Part shown: positions 1 to 13,100 of the stretch, one piece after another
Numbering within the stretch: the first letter of the stretch is position 1
How the letters are laid out: the number at the start of each line of letters is the position of its first letter
Assembly: GCA_000149265.1 (NCBI GenBank)
Contig: CH003232.1
Location: forward strand, 500,610-564,609
Source: Ciona savignyi
Lineage: Eukaryota > Chordata > Ascidiacea > Phlebobranchia > Cionidae
Direction of reading: 5' to 3'
DNA length: 64,000 nt
Program-made: the position numbers and the translations under genes
Notes under the pieces: model-generated
Told to the model about the DNA's origin: nothing
Databases searched by the model: none
Seen by the model: only the letters and a program-made list of their open reading frames with translations

Positions 1-300
1 ACCAGCTGCTAGCTAGTTGGTTGTGTCCTTGTGAAGGCACCATCAGCTGAAAAGTTGTGGGATCAAAACCTGCCGCTAGCCGGTTGTTTTCCTAATCAAG
101 ACTGAAGTTGCCTTAACTTTATGATAGGTTACAAAAACTGTACTACCATTTTGATCGCATTTAACACACTGCAATTAAACTTGGTGTAAAACAGGAACGA
201 TTTTTTTTACCATATTTTCGAACCCAGGAAAGGATATTCATGTTTATCCCCGTGAATGGGAAAACCGAGGGGTTTAACACACGAATAAAAACAAATATCC
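1..300. repeat. SINE family 1 fragments at the window edge
   Basis: 1-110 holds the CGCTAGCTAGTTGGTTGTGTCC-like block; 230-285 holds GGATATTCATGTTTATCCCC in the opposite sense. A similar broken block with an internal duplication lies at 918-1075. Nothing coding is seen here. Confidence 0.55.
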
Positions 301-537
301 GATAATAATCACTAATAAATCTTTCAATTGAAATTTTCTTTTAAATTATCCGACGATAACAATGGATCAAACAAAATGTGGATTATAATCAACCAATTAT
401 ACTCACATATCTTTGTTTGCAGAGTCGCAGGTCATATTCAAGATGATCTTTTGTGTTGTTGTGCAAAGTTTCGACACGGTTCAGGATCTCTAAAGAAAAA
501 TCCAACATTCAGTATAGAGATTCCATATGTACTACAT

Positions 538-750
538 CAACTGTGGTAACTTCTCTAGTCGGCAGGCCAGATGTGGGGAAATTAAGTCCTTGTTGGTCAG
601 ATTATTATATGAATAGTATTCAATATCTTAATATATATTTATTCACTAATGCAAGGGCCACATCACAGGGTATGTTTAGATACAATCTACGGTCGGTTAA
701 ATGCCTCCACGGCCGGACCTGGCCCGTCAGCCGTATATTGCCTATGCCTG
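538..750. mobile_element. hAT-like MITE (family sharing GGCCAGATGTGG)
   Basis: 213 bp, flanked by TACTACAT at 530-537 and 751-758. The interior (GGCCAGATGTGGG, CACGGCCGGACC) matches the element at 29131-29319. Confidence 0.7.
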
Positions 751-917
751 TACTACATATTTGTATACTATTATGTAGTATATTAAAAATGCTATATTTT
801 TAACCTATAATTAATGAGTTAAAAAAATGGATGGTTAAAACTTTACCAGTTTAAAATCATATTTAGAGTTCTGTATATATATACATGATATGCATATGTA
901 CAAAAATAAGTTAAAAG

Positions 918-1075
918 TTTGTGGGATCGAAACCAGCCGCTAGCTAGTAGGTTGTGTCCTTGTGAAGGCAACATCAGCTGAAAGGTTGTGTGGCCAACAC
1001 TATTCTTTAGGTTGTGTCCTTGGGTAAGATACTTAATGACCGTTAAAGGAACCCAGCAGATTAACGGATCAAACA
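918..1075. repeat. Broken SINE family 1 block
   Basis: GGTTGTGTCCTTG occurs twice (951 and 1010), with AGCTGAAAGGTTGTG between and GAACCCAGCAGATTAACGG after. A partial or rearranged copy. Confidence 0.5.
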
Positions 1076-1797
1076 AAAACTGCAATGACTCCTAATATTA
1101 AACAAACTGCAATGGCTTAGATAACAGACAGAATACACATGGTATTAAACGGACACTGATTAATCATTTAACGCGTGGATTTTAGGCACTAAACACTAAA
1201 TATAACCTTTTATAACCCCTTCAGCCTTCACCCACAAGTTATCTTATCTATAAATAATCATGTATATACCCTTAAATGTGAATTTATTACCTACATACAA
1301 GTATAGAAATGAAACATCCAACTATTTAAATAGAATTGATACACTCAATTTTTTTTAATTTGCATGTTTGCTTCAGCATTATTTACATGGATTAATTGGG
1401 TTTTTATATGTTTTTGTTTTACATTGAAGACCCAAATAGTCTTAATGTAATGGGTCGTCTGTGTCATCTGTCCGTATTTTTTAAGTATTGTATCGCTGGT
1501 GTGAAATAACCTATAGAAACCACTGAAATAAGGCAAAATTAGTAGAATGGGAAAACTTTGGACCCGTTTCACCCCAACCTTAAATAACCTGTCAACTGAA
1601 CCCAGTGGGCAGTGGATTAAAAGAGAGTAAAAATGACTCAGATAAAACACAATAGCACGATAACGTTACAGTGGGCAAAAGATGGTCTAATGCAATGTGA
1701 AATTCTTCAGTTTCTTATTCACGTTGATAAATCATAAAATGAGTTAAAATAACTTAGAAATTAACTAATAACTAAAAGCACCGTCTTTTAGACGAAG

Positions 1798-2043
1798 GGT
1801 TACACGTACAAAATTGGTCGCTAGCTAGTAGGTTGTGTCCTTGGGCAAGGCACTTAACGGACATTGTCTAAACCCAGAATGTTAATGGGTTCTACTTAAT
1901 TAAAGGAACATGTGAATCATACACAAGACACTACAATAGCTTCGGCAACCCAACGGTGGGCGCAAGACGATCTGACGATTCCCTCATGTGTTAACCCCCT
2001 TGGTTTTCCCATTCACGGTGGTAACCATAAATATCCTATCCTA
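1798..2043 (+). mobile_element. SINE family 1, head truncated
   Basis: Starts at AAATTGGTCGCTAGCTAGTA and runs to AACCATAAATATCCTATCC. Confidence 0.75.
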
Positions 2044-2109
2044 AATTAAAATATTGGCAGTGGAAAAAGCAATGTACGGCTATTAAAATGGTGCACTCTT
2101 AAACAATAC

Positions 2110-3043
2110 TAGGGATGCACAAACTAGAATATCTTGGTATTCTAGAATAGTTATTTCGAATCCAGAATATCGAATCCTATTCTATATTAAAAAGCAAACT
2201 CCAGTTAAAGTGGCAAGATCGTCAAAAATTCCTGCTTCAGCTGACTACCTCTTTGGCCAGTGTGATTACATACTTATAATCATAGGCGGCGACTTCAGTA
2301 AAATGTTACCGTTGCGCGAAATTGTATGACGTCACAATCGGCCCTATGCCTCGAACTAACTGGGATAGAACTATGATACTAAATTACTAACGATTTACAA
2401 AGCTAAAAGATTAAGCCAGGAGTTAAGTGTTTAATCTAACTACTTCCCCCGCTGAAATATTGCATGGTTATACGCTGTTCAGCGTCAACAATACGGAAAG
2501 AATATACCAAATATTTATGTGTCTGCGAGGGCTGTGCAAGAACCCAGATTCTTATAACGGTTAACTGATCAAAGAAAAAAAACGTTAACCGATGTTAGCC
2601 TACTGTTCTCTCTAGCTAATACTTAGTAATGGAAAGAACTGGGGAAAACGGGAGTGCGTCGTCAGTGGTCCTGTATTGAATCTAGGTCAACGTAACCCTA
2701 GGTCAAACCGCCGATCAAAGCAATAAACACCGCTGGAAAAGCGGCGCTGCGGTTAGACGATTTAATGTGATAATTATTTAAATGCGCAGTGAATTTTTTG
2801 CGTTATTATAAAACAGACATTGCGGCGCAACGGTGGAAGTCTGCGCGCTTATAATATCCGGTGTAATCAACGCTGTTGCAATATGTACAATGGAAATAAA
2901 AAGGAACTCCATGCAATTATAGTTTCTTAATGTGCAATGTATATTATTTCGAATCCAAATATTCGAAATAAACGTAATATTTGGATTCGAATCCTACGGG
3001 ATTCGAATCCGGAAGATTCGATATTCTAGTTTGTGCATCCCTA
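2110..3043. mobile_element. 934-bp non-autonomous hAT-like element
   Basis: Perfect 24-bp terminal inverted repeats, TAGGGATGCACAAACTAGAA... at the left and its complement at the right, with an 8-bp target duplication AACAATAC (2102-2109 and 3044-3051). The subterminal DNA on both sides repeats ATTCGAATCC-type motifs. No transposase reading frame was seen inside. Confidence 0.85.
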
Positions 3044-3045
3044 AA

Positions 3046-4065
3046 CAATACTCTATTGTTTTATTGTTGCAGCAAGTGATGCTAGCGCTATTGTTTCCAT
3101 ATACAATGACTCATATCACAGAATTTTGCTAAATTTGCAAAAAATGTGGCAGTCTGCACAAGCAAGGTTGATTTGTTCCAGAATCAAGATGAAAATTTAA
3201 AAATTAAAATATTTATAAATTTTTTGGTATTCTAGAAATTAGAAATTTAAGATTGGAATTTAAAAATTAATATTTCTGATTTTTGTTATTTATTTTTTTT
3301 TAATTTGAAATTAGGTGGCTATAGAGGAAAAAACTCGTTTTAATTATTTAAATTTGATAAAGAAAAAAGTGTTCCAATTTTATTGGGTAATTGTAATGAT
3401 GAATAGCCTATAATTTTTAATTAGAATTATTTCAGCAATCATACATGCAATTTAATTCATCTAAATCTAATTGAAATGAAACATTTTAGTGGGATCTTTA
3501 AGTATATTTTAGATTAGTCCGCATTCTTATTTAAATGCCGATATAACTAATTTTGTTTTATTTCTGCCAAAAAAATAAATGTTGTTTTAACCTTAATAAA
3601 AAACACAAAAAAATAAAAAAAAGTTTTTCACAAATTTAAACAAAATTTTTTTTGCATAAATTTAATTCAATTTTTCCACATAAATTTTAGGCAAATGTTA
3701 TTTTTGAACTTTCTCAATTTTTTTGAAACTAAAACGCTAAAATTTTAATTAATTTTTTCCAAACATTTTTCCACAAATTCCATCAAAAAGGTCTAAACAA
3801 AAGGTTTTTTAGGAAATTTCATTTAGAAAATAAAAACATATTGTTTTATTGTTGCAGCAAGTGATGCCAACAGTATTGTTCCCATATACAATGACTCATA
3901 TCACAGAATTGTGCTAAATTTTCAAAATATGTGGCAGTCAGCACAAGCAAGGTATATCTATTCCAGAATCAATATTTAAATTCAAAAATAAAAATATTTC
4001 TTAAATTTTTTTATTCTAGAAATTTTAAATTTAAGATTCGAATTCAAAAATTAACATTTCTGATT
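3046..4065 (+). repeat. Tandemly duplicated segment with exon-like core
   Basis: Blocks 3052-3310 and 3837-4065 are copies of each other. Each has a plus-strand acceptor TTTTATTGTTGCAG, about 31 open codons (ASDASAIVSIYNDSYHRILL in copy 1, 3073-3167) and a GCAAG|GT donor (GTTGAT in copy 1, GTATAT in copy 2). Eight base differences fall in the core, six of them amino-acid changing, so selection on the peptide is not evident. No partner exons were recognised. It may be a duplicated exon of an unseen gene or repeat-borne chance. Confidence 0.35.
3310..3836. other. AT-rich spacer, nothing recognised
   Basis: Very AT-rich sequence between the two duplicated blocks. No exon, motif or known repeat was seen. 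Confidence 0.5.
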
Positions 4066-4136
4066 TTTTAGCAAACTATTTAAAAAAAAGTGTGTTGCTA
4101 GTAAAATAAAAAATTGTAATTTTTCCCACCTCTCAC

Positions 4137-7100
4137 AGAGGGACGGTTGCTGGCTTCCAACTCCAATGCCTTTCGACTCAGTTCAGCTAACTCCGTTGGG
4201 TGCCCCGGCAAAAATTCCCCCAATTCGATACCATACCCATTCGATATGTGGTCGAACACTTCTTTCGTTGTTTTATCTGGGTTTGAGGGGTCATTTTGAT
4301 TTGGGTTCGCGAGGTGAACTTTATTGGGTTTTGGATAAAATCTTACGTTACGTTATATTCGTGAGTGGTATTTATCTAGGTTTGAGGGTAAGTTTTTTTG
4401 GGAAGAAAGCAAGTTTTTAAAGCCTTGCGGATTAGACTTTTAAGGCATTTGCTCGCACAGTTAAGGTACAGGATCGCAAGACAGTCAAGTTAACTTCTCC
4501 CAATTGTAGGAATTTTTTTCTGGGTTCGGAGGTAATTCTTATCTGGGTTTGGTGGTAATTTTATATGGGTTTGTGGGAAATTTTTTTTTCTAGGTGTAGC
4601 AGTAACTTTAATCTGGATTTGGGGAAAATTTTATCTTGGTTTGGTGGTATTTTTGATACAGGTTTGGTGGTAAACTTTATCTGTATATTAGGTGTAATTT
4701 TTGGTTCTTTTTATTTAAAATGTGTGTTTATACCAACGAATTGCTGGAGCGATTAAAGTGCATTATTTGGTGGGTGGTAAGCCAGGCTATATCAACGGGT
4801 ATTACAATAAATCTCATGCACAGTCAGGTTACTAGAGTTGGTACAGTGTGTCTGTGTGTATGGTTGGTTCATTTATATTCTCGTGGGAGGGAAGCTATGT
4901 TTAACCATTGGTACCACAATATGCCCACAGTTGAGTGAAACTATTACAGTGTGTGGATGGTTGCTTAATTCATATCCTCATGGATGGAAAGCCAGTCTTT
5001 ATCCATGGATATCGTAAGACACCTCATGCCCTTAGTCGACACTTGAGTGGAACTATTACAGTGTGTGGATGGTTGGTTTATTTATATCCTCATGGATGGA
5101 ATGCCAGTCTTTATCCATGGATATCGTAAGACACCTCATGCCCACAGTCGACAGCTGAGTGGAACTATTACAGTGTGTGGATGGTTGGTTTATTTATCTT
5201 AATACATGAAAATCCACAAGTATCATAACTAGTTTCTACACTACAGTTCATTCATTCATTAGTATGGATGGTAGCCCCGGGACCAGGAATTTAGGCCATA
5301 AAAAGCCCATTACTCCAGTGTCCCGAGCTATCATGGATCCGGGATATAGCGGTTAAGTCGGCCAGTACAGTTGCTAGTATACTTGCTAAATTAGTTAGGT
5401 GTGTTTATTTTACCCAGAAAAATTTTAAAAAAAATAAAAATTTGAATATTAACCTGAGAAGGGTTGTTTGTCGGTCAAGAGCTCCACCAGTAAAACACCG
5501 TAGCTGAAAAGTAAAAAAATCAATTAAAATACAAATTTTTTTTTATAAAGATACAAAACCTTGAAAAATGAATTTCAACGCGAAAAGTAAAAAATCAATT
5601 AAAATACAAAAGTAAAAAAATCAATTAAAATACAAAAATGATTCATTTATAAATGTACAAAACCCAAAAAAACGAACATCAAGGCGGAATTAACATCTCT
5701 ATATTTCAAAACCACATTTTTAAAGAACCCATATTATTTGCTTTTAAACAACAATTCACTAAAAGAAAGTAAACATGGTGCATCATGTTTGTAAAGGGAA
5801 TTATAATTCTTTCTTTAATCAACAACTTACAACGTAAACGTTAGAAGTCCCCTTTTTTTAAGAGATCCATAATTCTTACTTTTAACAAAAAATCACTAGT
5901 AGAAGTTAAAAGGGGTTTTTCATTTTTTAAAGGGACTTAAAATTCTTTCATTTACCAACTTACGAGTAAACATTAAAAGGTCCTTCTTTTTTCCATAAGA
6001 TCCATAATTGTTAAAATCAAAAGGGATTCTCTTATATAGGGACTTGAAATTCTCTTATTATCCAACAACTTACGAGTAAACTATAATTTACCTTTTTCAA
6101 CCATAAACAGGAAAAAGGGACCCATAAGTAAACATTAGAGGAAGTCTTCTTTTTAAGATACCCATAATTCTTATTTTTAACAAAAACTCACCAGTAAAAA
6201 TCAAATGATGAAGGGTTTTTTACTATTTAAAGAGACTTATAATTCTTTCAATAAACAACAACTTACAAGTAAACTGTCTAAACATTAGAATTAGAAGTCC
6301 CCTTTTTAAAAGATCCATAATTCTAACTTTTTACTAACAAAATTTACTAGTTAATTTACTAGAATTTACTAGTACTAACAAAATTTGCTAGTTAAAATCA
6401 AAAGGGCGTGGGGAGATTATTTATTTTTTAAAGAGACTCAATATTCTTTCGTTAACAAACAACTTACGAGTAAACATCAAAGGGGGGTTCAGGGGTCGAG
6501 TTGATGTTTTTTATCGTCTCTGGAGAAATGTATGCGATCGCTGCCCCACTTCCCTCCTTGTGTGAGTTCTGTGTCTGCCGGTGTCGAACCGACCGCTCCT
6601 TTTGCTTGCTCGCCTGCGAGACCCACTTGAACCTGTTCGGCATCACGAAGTCACATACCTGGGGAACGAATTGTGCCGTTTTGAGAATATTTCTTGATTT
6701 TTGTAACTATTTCTTAAATTTTGTGATTTGTCCTTCGAAATACGGTCATTTTGAGAATATTTCTTGATTTTTGTAACTATTTCTTAAATTTTGTGATTTT
6801 TCCTTCGAAATACGGTCATTTTGAGAATATTTCTTGATTTTTGTAACAATTTCTTAAATTTTGTGATTTTTTCTTCGAAATACGGTCTTTTTGAGAATAT
6901 ATCTTGAATTTCTCTACTTTTGTGAATACGGTCAGTGTAAGAGGTGAAGTTAAAATAAGCCATATTTCTGTGGTTGAGATTAGTGTTTAGGGCAGGGTTA
7001 AAATTAGCTTTCATTGTTTTACTGTGCAGTTTCCTGCCTTTAAGTGTTGCCCCTTCATGTATGCTGGAGTTAAGATTATTGTTAAGGGAAGATTTACAAT

Positions 7101-10100
7101 TGGTTTACATGGTTTTATTATGCAGCTTCCCTCTTTTCAGCGTTTACCTTTCAACCATGTGCTGGTGGCAATGATTAGTTCCTGTTTTGGTCGTTTAGTT
7201 TTCCCTTTTACTTAGCAGTAGGAAGTTATATATGCAAAAAGGCTAGGAAAGTGCCTTTTAAATCCCTAGATTTTCAGTGCGACTTATGTGCGGGTCAACT
7301 CTAAATTAAACTTTTTTAACACGTAACTAATAGTGCAACCTATACAGTGGCATGACCTATCGGCGAATATAGGCTATACAATATATTTTAAATGCAGGAG
7401 TCAATTGCTACTTTGTACTTAAAACATTGTTTAATTGTGATGTCTCAAATGTGTGCACACTGCCACACACTCTATACGTTGTCTTATGACATAATTCGAC
7501 GTGATATTTCATGACCATTAAACAGATCACGTTTGTATTATGTTTTACAGTTGCAAATTGAATAAGTTTCTCCTATATGAGCAGTGTATTTTATACCCTA
7601 ATGACTGCTGTTTTATTAAAATGGTTCTCCTAAATACCGGGACTAATAAACAGCTTAATTTTAGGTGTGATTGTCACCATTTAAAGACTAAATTAAAATA
7701 TGAAGCAATAAACATATTTCTCAACTCAAAATAATTTGTTGTTCAGTTAATCAACAATTACACTACATGTAGTTTCATATTTCACTTGCTTTGCCTTACA
7801 TGGCTAGTCCAGAACTTGCTTGTTTTAAAACTGGTTGAACCCAACATTATTGAACTTATACTTTAGTCTTAAACTACTTTTTTAGGTAGGCTAATCAAAA
7901 ATTAGTTATTACAGCATGTGAACAGTTTTACAGAGTATATATATGTAATTATTATGTGAATAAATAAAAATACAGGATTGATTTTTTGTTTTACTCAAAT
8001 CACTATATATTTTGGAAAATACATGTGTTAACATTGGCAATCATAATCAATTAAGAATATGTCTTAAAATATGGTAAAAAATCTAAAAAAAAAATTTCCC
8101 ATGTTATAACTGTGTGGGTTTAATTTTTTGTTTTACTCCAATCACTATAATTTTTGAAAAATACATGTGTTAACATTGGTAATTATAATCAGTCATGAAT
8201 ATGTTTCGAAATTTGGTAAAAAACCTAAAAAAAAATTTCCCATTTCATAAATTGTGTGGGTTAGATTTTTTGTTTTACTCCAATTACTAAACAATTTTTT
8301 TAAAATACATGTGTGTTATTCCTAATTAATTTTTGAAAATTACAAAATACACTGTATCATAATCCATCATGAATATGTTTCGAAAATTTTCCTTTTTGCT
8401 GTGCGGTAGAACTCGAAATAAAACAACTTTCCAGCGTAAATCCTCTTGATCCTAGGGATATAACTCGGTATCGTTCTAACCGCTAGGCTGGTACAGTAAG
8501 TGGTCCTTGAGGGATAAAACGCTTGACAAAACACACATTCTACGTAGCGGGACTTTTATGCCATTTATTACATAGTAAGATGGGAGTCCAGAATTTATTT
8601 AAGGATCACATGAATGACAGCTTTGTAAATAGACCAAAATGGAGTGTTGAGTGTAAATGTTTAACTTGTTGCTACAGTTAATGTATCTTTACACCGTTGT
8701 TGTAATTATAGGTTTTCTTCGAATATGACGGCTAATGGTAATACAGTGTTATCCAATTAATATTGTGGTATCTAATTAATCTTGAGTTTTCGGTAATGCT
8801 AACTGTGATGTTAGTTTGCCTCAACTATTGATTTAAGAAAGATCCTAATGGAAATTCATGAAAGATCTGATTATATAAGCATTACGGCCACCAATATTAA
8901 GTTTTTTATATCTAAGAACTCAAAAGGACAATTTACTTTATAAAATAAGATTATGTAATAAATAATTATGAAATAAGCCAAACAATAAGAATTGAAAAAA
9001 TATCCCATTTTTTACAAAAATATATTAGTTAACTGGTTTTCCTAAATAGCTTTTCTTTTAAATAATTATGAAACAGCACGATAAAGTAATTACTGGAAGA
9101 TTGTAGTACAATGAATAAGTAAGCTTTCAATACTCAATTTACCGGAACAGAACCTATTATTATTAGTTGTATTTAACAGTTGGTTAAATGTAGCATGATT
9201 TTTTAAAGTGTTCCACAACACCAAAAAGGTTATGCCTAAACAACACTTCTTCATAGCAGGACCAAAAACCTGTGCGAGTACTGCGAATAACACTCGCGAC
9301 GCACACCTTGCAAGTAAGAATTTACTCTTGCAAAAAAAATTTACTCTGGCTAATAAAAAACTAATTAATGTTTTCCGCTATTGTTTTCTATTCAACTGGA
9401 ATATAACGTTTTTATAATAAACATAGTGCGTCCGAATACTGGAGTCTATAATACTTACAGCATCATAATGTAAGATTGTTATAAAACCAGATTAAAACAG
9501 TTGTGACATCATACTAACTACAGTTACGAGCCATGTTTACTCGCGCTATTCGCATGACGATTTACTCGCATGAGCATGCACACGCGAGTAAATTCTTACT
9601 TGCCCTAAATTTGATGGATTTTTGGCCAAGACATAGTGTATACAAACATGTAATCTAAATACAATAGGTAATATAAAAATTTAACTGGAAAAAAGAGTAC
9701 AAAACTTTTACCTTTATGTCAAAACTAAAAAAAAACTAAACAGTTTTTTTATAAACAAGCAAGGTAAGTATTTTGGGTAAAATTTAAACTGGAAAAAGGG
9801 TAAATAATAGGCTACAAAATTAAACATCACCTTTACGTCGAAATTGGTATCCAGCAGAATATTTGTAGTTTTAAGATTTCTATGTACAATTGGCTCTTCC
9901 AAGTTGTGTAGAAAACAAATTGCTTTTATTGTCTGAAAGTAAATGATTGTTGGTTAATTTTTAACTAGATTGTTAATTCACCGTAGGCTCATACTGTATT
10001 TTCATCTTTTAGAACAACAGTCGTTATAACAGGATAGAATATTCTTGTTTATCGTCATGATGAGAAAACCAAGGGAGTTAACACACGGGCAATCGTCAGA

Positions 10101-13100
10101 TCACCGCCCACCATCAGGTTACTGGGTTATTTGGTAGAACCCATTTAGACTTTATGTGACCGTCAAGATATTTGTAAATATCGTTGCCCAACACCAAAAA
10201 ATCATGAACGAAAAACTTGATCAAGCTCAGTAGACAAGCAAGAAATATGAACTGCAAATCAAATTCTCTCTTTTTTATGATATATTTCGCCAGAGATGAC
10301 ATTGTTAGTATATGGACACCAAAACAGACTGCCTATGTTGTGTTGTCCTTAACATTTAAAAACTCGCTCATAAAAAGTATTTTTTATCAAATTAGCTCTT
10401 AAAATGGCGATTTATTGTCTGTTTACTGATGTTTCATAAAAAAATAAAAATTTAAATGGTCATTTTGCAAAACAACAGTTGATATAACACATCTATAATC
10501 CAGTTGATTACTAAGTTTAGGTATGTTCAGACATGGATTGAATTTAAAATTACCTTAAAATATCCAGATATTCTAGTATGTCAATCAATCAATCTATCAA
10601 ACATATTTATTTGTTAAACGCACAGAAACAGAATAATAACAATTGATACGAAATTAAATTAGACTGATGCTTAACTAGGAAACACCGAGAAACCATGCAG
10701 TTATCGAAGCAGGTAACACCTTATAATAAATGTAAATTAAAATATAAAAATAAATAAATAAGAAAGAAACGTTAATACTTAAATTTAAAATACAAAATTT
10801 AAAAGAATTACTTTAAAATATCCAGAAATTCTAGTTAAATTTAAAATACAGAATTTAAAAGAATTACTTAAAAATATCCAGAAATTCTAGTTAAATTTAA
10901 AATACAGAATTTAAAAGAATTACTTTAAAATATCCATAAATTCTAGTTAAATTTAAAATACAGAATTTAAAAGAATTACTTTAAAATATCCATAAATTCT
11001 AGTTAAATTTAAAATACAGAATTTAAAAGAATTACTTCAAAATATCCAGAAATTCTAGTTAAATTTAAAATACAGAATTTAAAAGAATTACTTCAAAATA
11101 TCCAGAAATTCTAGTTAAATTTAACATACAGAATTTAAAAGAATTACTTTAAAATATTCGGCTATTCTAGTTAAATTTAAAATACAGAATTTAAAAGAAT
11201 TACTTTAAAATATCCAGAAATTCTAGTTAAATTTAAAATACAAAATTTAAAAGNNNNNNNNNNNNNNNNNNNNNNNNNNNNNNNNNNNNNNNNNNNNNNN
11301 NNNNNNNNNNNNNNNNNNNNNNNNNNNNNNNNNNNNNNNNNNNNNNNNNNNNNTTATTTCCCCTATTGGTCTAGTTGTTTGGATAACCGCTATGGGGGAT
11401 AAATTAGGACAGCTCTGGTAACCCGACCGTTGGTGTGAGGTGATCTGACGATTGCTTATGTGTTACCCCCATGGTTTTCCCATTCATGGGGATAAACATG
11501 AATATTCTATCCTAGGATAAAAATGGATATGATGTGGTTAAACATAAAAACTTTGAAATAGTTTTAAATATTTGGGTAGTATGTATATAACACACTGTTC
11601 TCAGACATATAATTACGCAAAAAAATTATTAGAAACAATTTATAGAAGAAATATTAAAAATTTCTGCCATAGGTTTCTGCCACATTTTCGCAGGTTTAAA
11701 ACTGGTCGCTAGCTAGTCGATTATGTCCTTGGGCAAGGCACTTAATAAACTTAGCCTAAATTTAGTGAAATAAAAAATTCTAGTAATTGAAGGAATGTCT
11801 CAATCATGCACAACACATAGTAATAAATTATTTAATGATTTCCTGTGTATTACCGATAACCCATTGCGTCTTTCACGGGAATAAACATAAATATGTCCTA
11901 TCGAATACTTGGCTACAAATTGAATTTCGCGTTACAACTTTTCTTGTTACAGGCTCACTAAATGGTAAAAAAACTTACAAGTTGGAATTAAATTTAAAAT
12001 GCACATTATTTCATCTGATTTAAAATGCTTTGGATTTATTTTGATATTTTTATTGTGTAGATGCACATTTAAATTGTTAGTTTTATTGTACACTTCCAAA
12101 TTTTTTGCCTTAGTTTTAGTTTAGTTTATTTTTTGTTTCCATGATGAAAACACGAAGCAGTGACCTTTTATGAAAATTCGGAAAATGGGAAAAAACAACA
12201 AAACTACAGTCGTTAGAACACATCTAAAAACGAATCAACTATTAACTTTCGGTATAATTTCACGTAGCCAGTAAATTAAACAAACAATAAATAAAAAAAA
12301 TAAAAAATATATATGTTGATAAAAAATTACACCCCTAAAAGAAAAATGTGCGGTAAACCCTGTTTAAATGTGCATGACCTACCTGGTAAGCAATCTGCAC
12401 CTTTACCGACCATGGTATCTGAATTCTCTTTAAAGCCTTTGCCAAGGAGCCGTTTTCCGCCAGATCGAAGATGAGACACAAATGTTCAGGTTCCATTACC
12501 ACCCCCAACATTGGGAGAATGTTAGGATGGACCACTTTCCTCATATCAGCCGCCTCTTGAAGCAACTGTCTGTGTTCTCTAACAAAAGGTCGTAAATTTT
12601 GTAAATCTATATTGTGGATAAGTTTTTTCGAAATTTTTGTTAAAATTTTTGCATTATTTTTTTCAAGCAAACGGTAAAACAAGGGAAAAGAAGAAAACCT
12701 TTTACACTAATGAGAGACTAATATCCTTAACGTAGATCTTACCTAACTCTTACACCAGTCTGAACACCAACACTAACGGCGTTAATGCAATTAAAGTGTG
12801 CAGTTTCCCTAAAACTACAGCTTCAATAGGCCTGGGCCTAACTCAAATAGTTCGACTTTGAGCATGAAATGATAAACTATTCAAGTATAGGAAAACTATT
12901 TTACCTTTGGATATTATATACTAAAGTATAAAGTATAATCCAAAGTGTTGCTTAAAAAAAGTTATTATATATTTCCCAAATATCCTCAAATTACTTAAAG
13001 GTATTCCTAAAAATCACCCAAATCTGCAAAAATAATAAATATTCTGACAAAATCACCTATATATATTTTCCCAATTCACTTATTACCCCCAAAATCCCCA

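Noticed and set aside
328..549. Plus-strand frame with an upstream acceptor TTTGTTTGCAG at about 411-421
   Set aside because: It runs into a MITE and stops there; no family recognised and no partner exon.
4166..4420. Plus-strand 84-codon frame
   Set aside because: Antisense shadow of kinase exon 6 plus the G/T-rich repeat.
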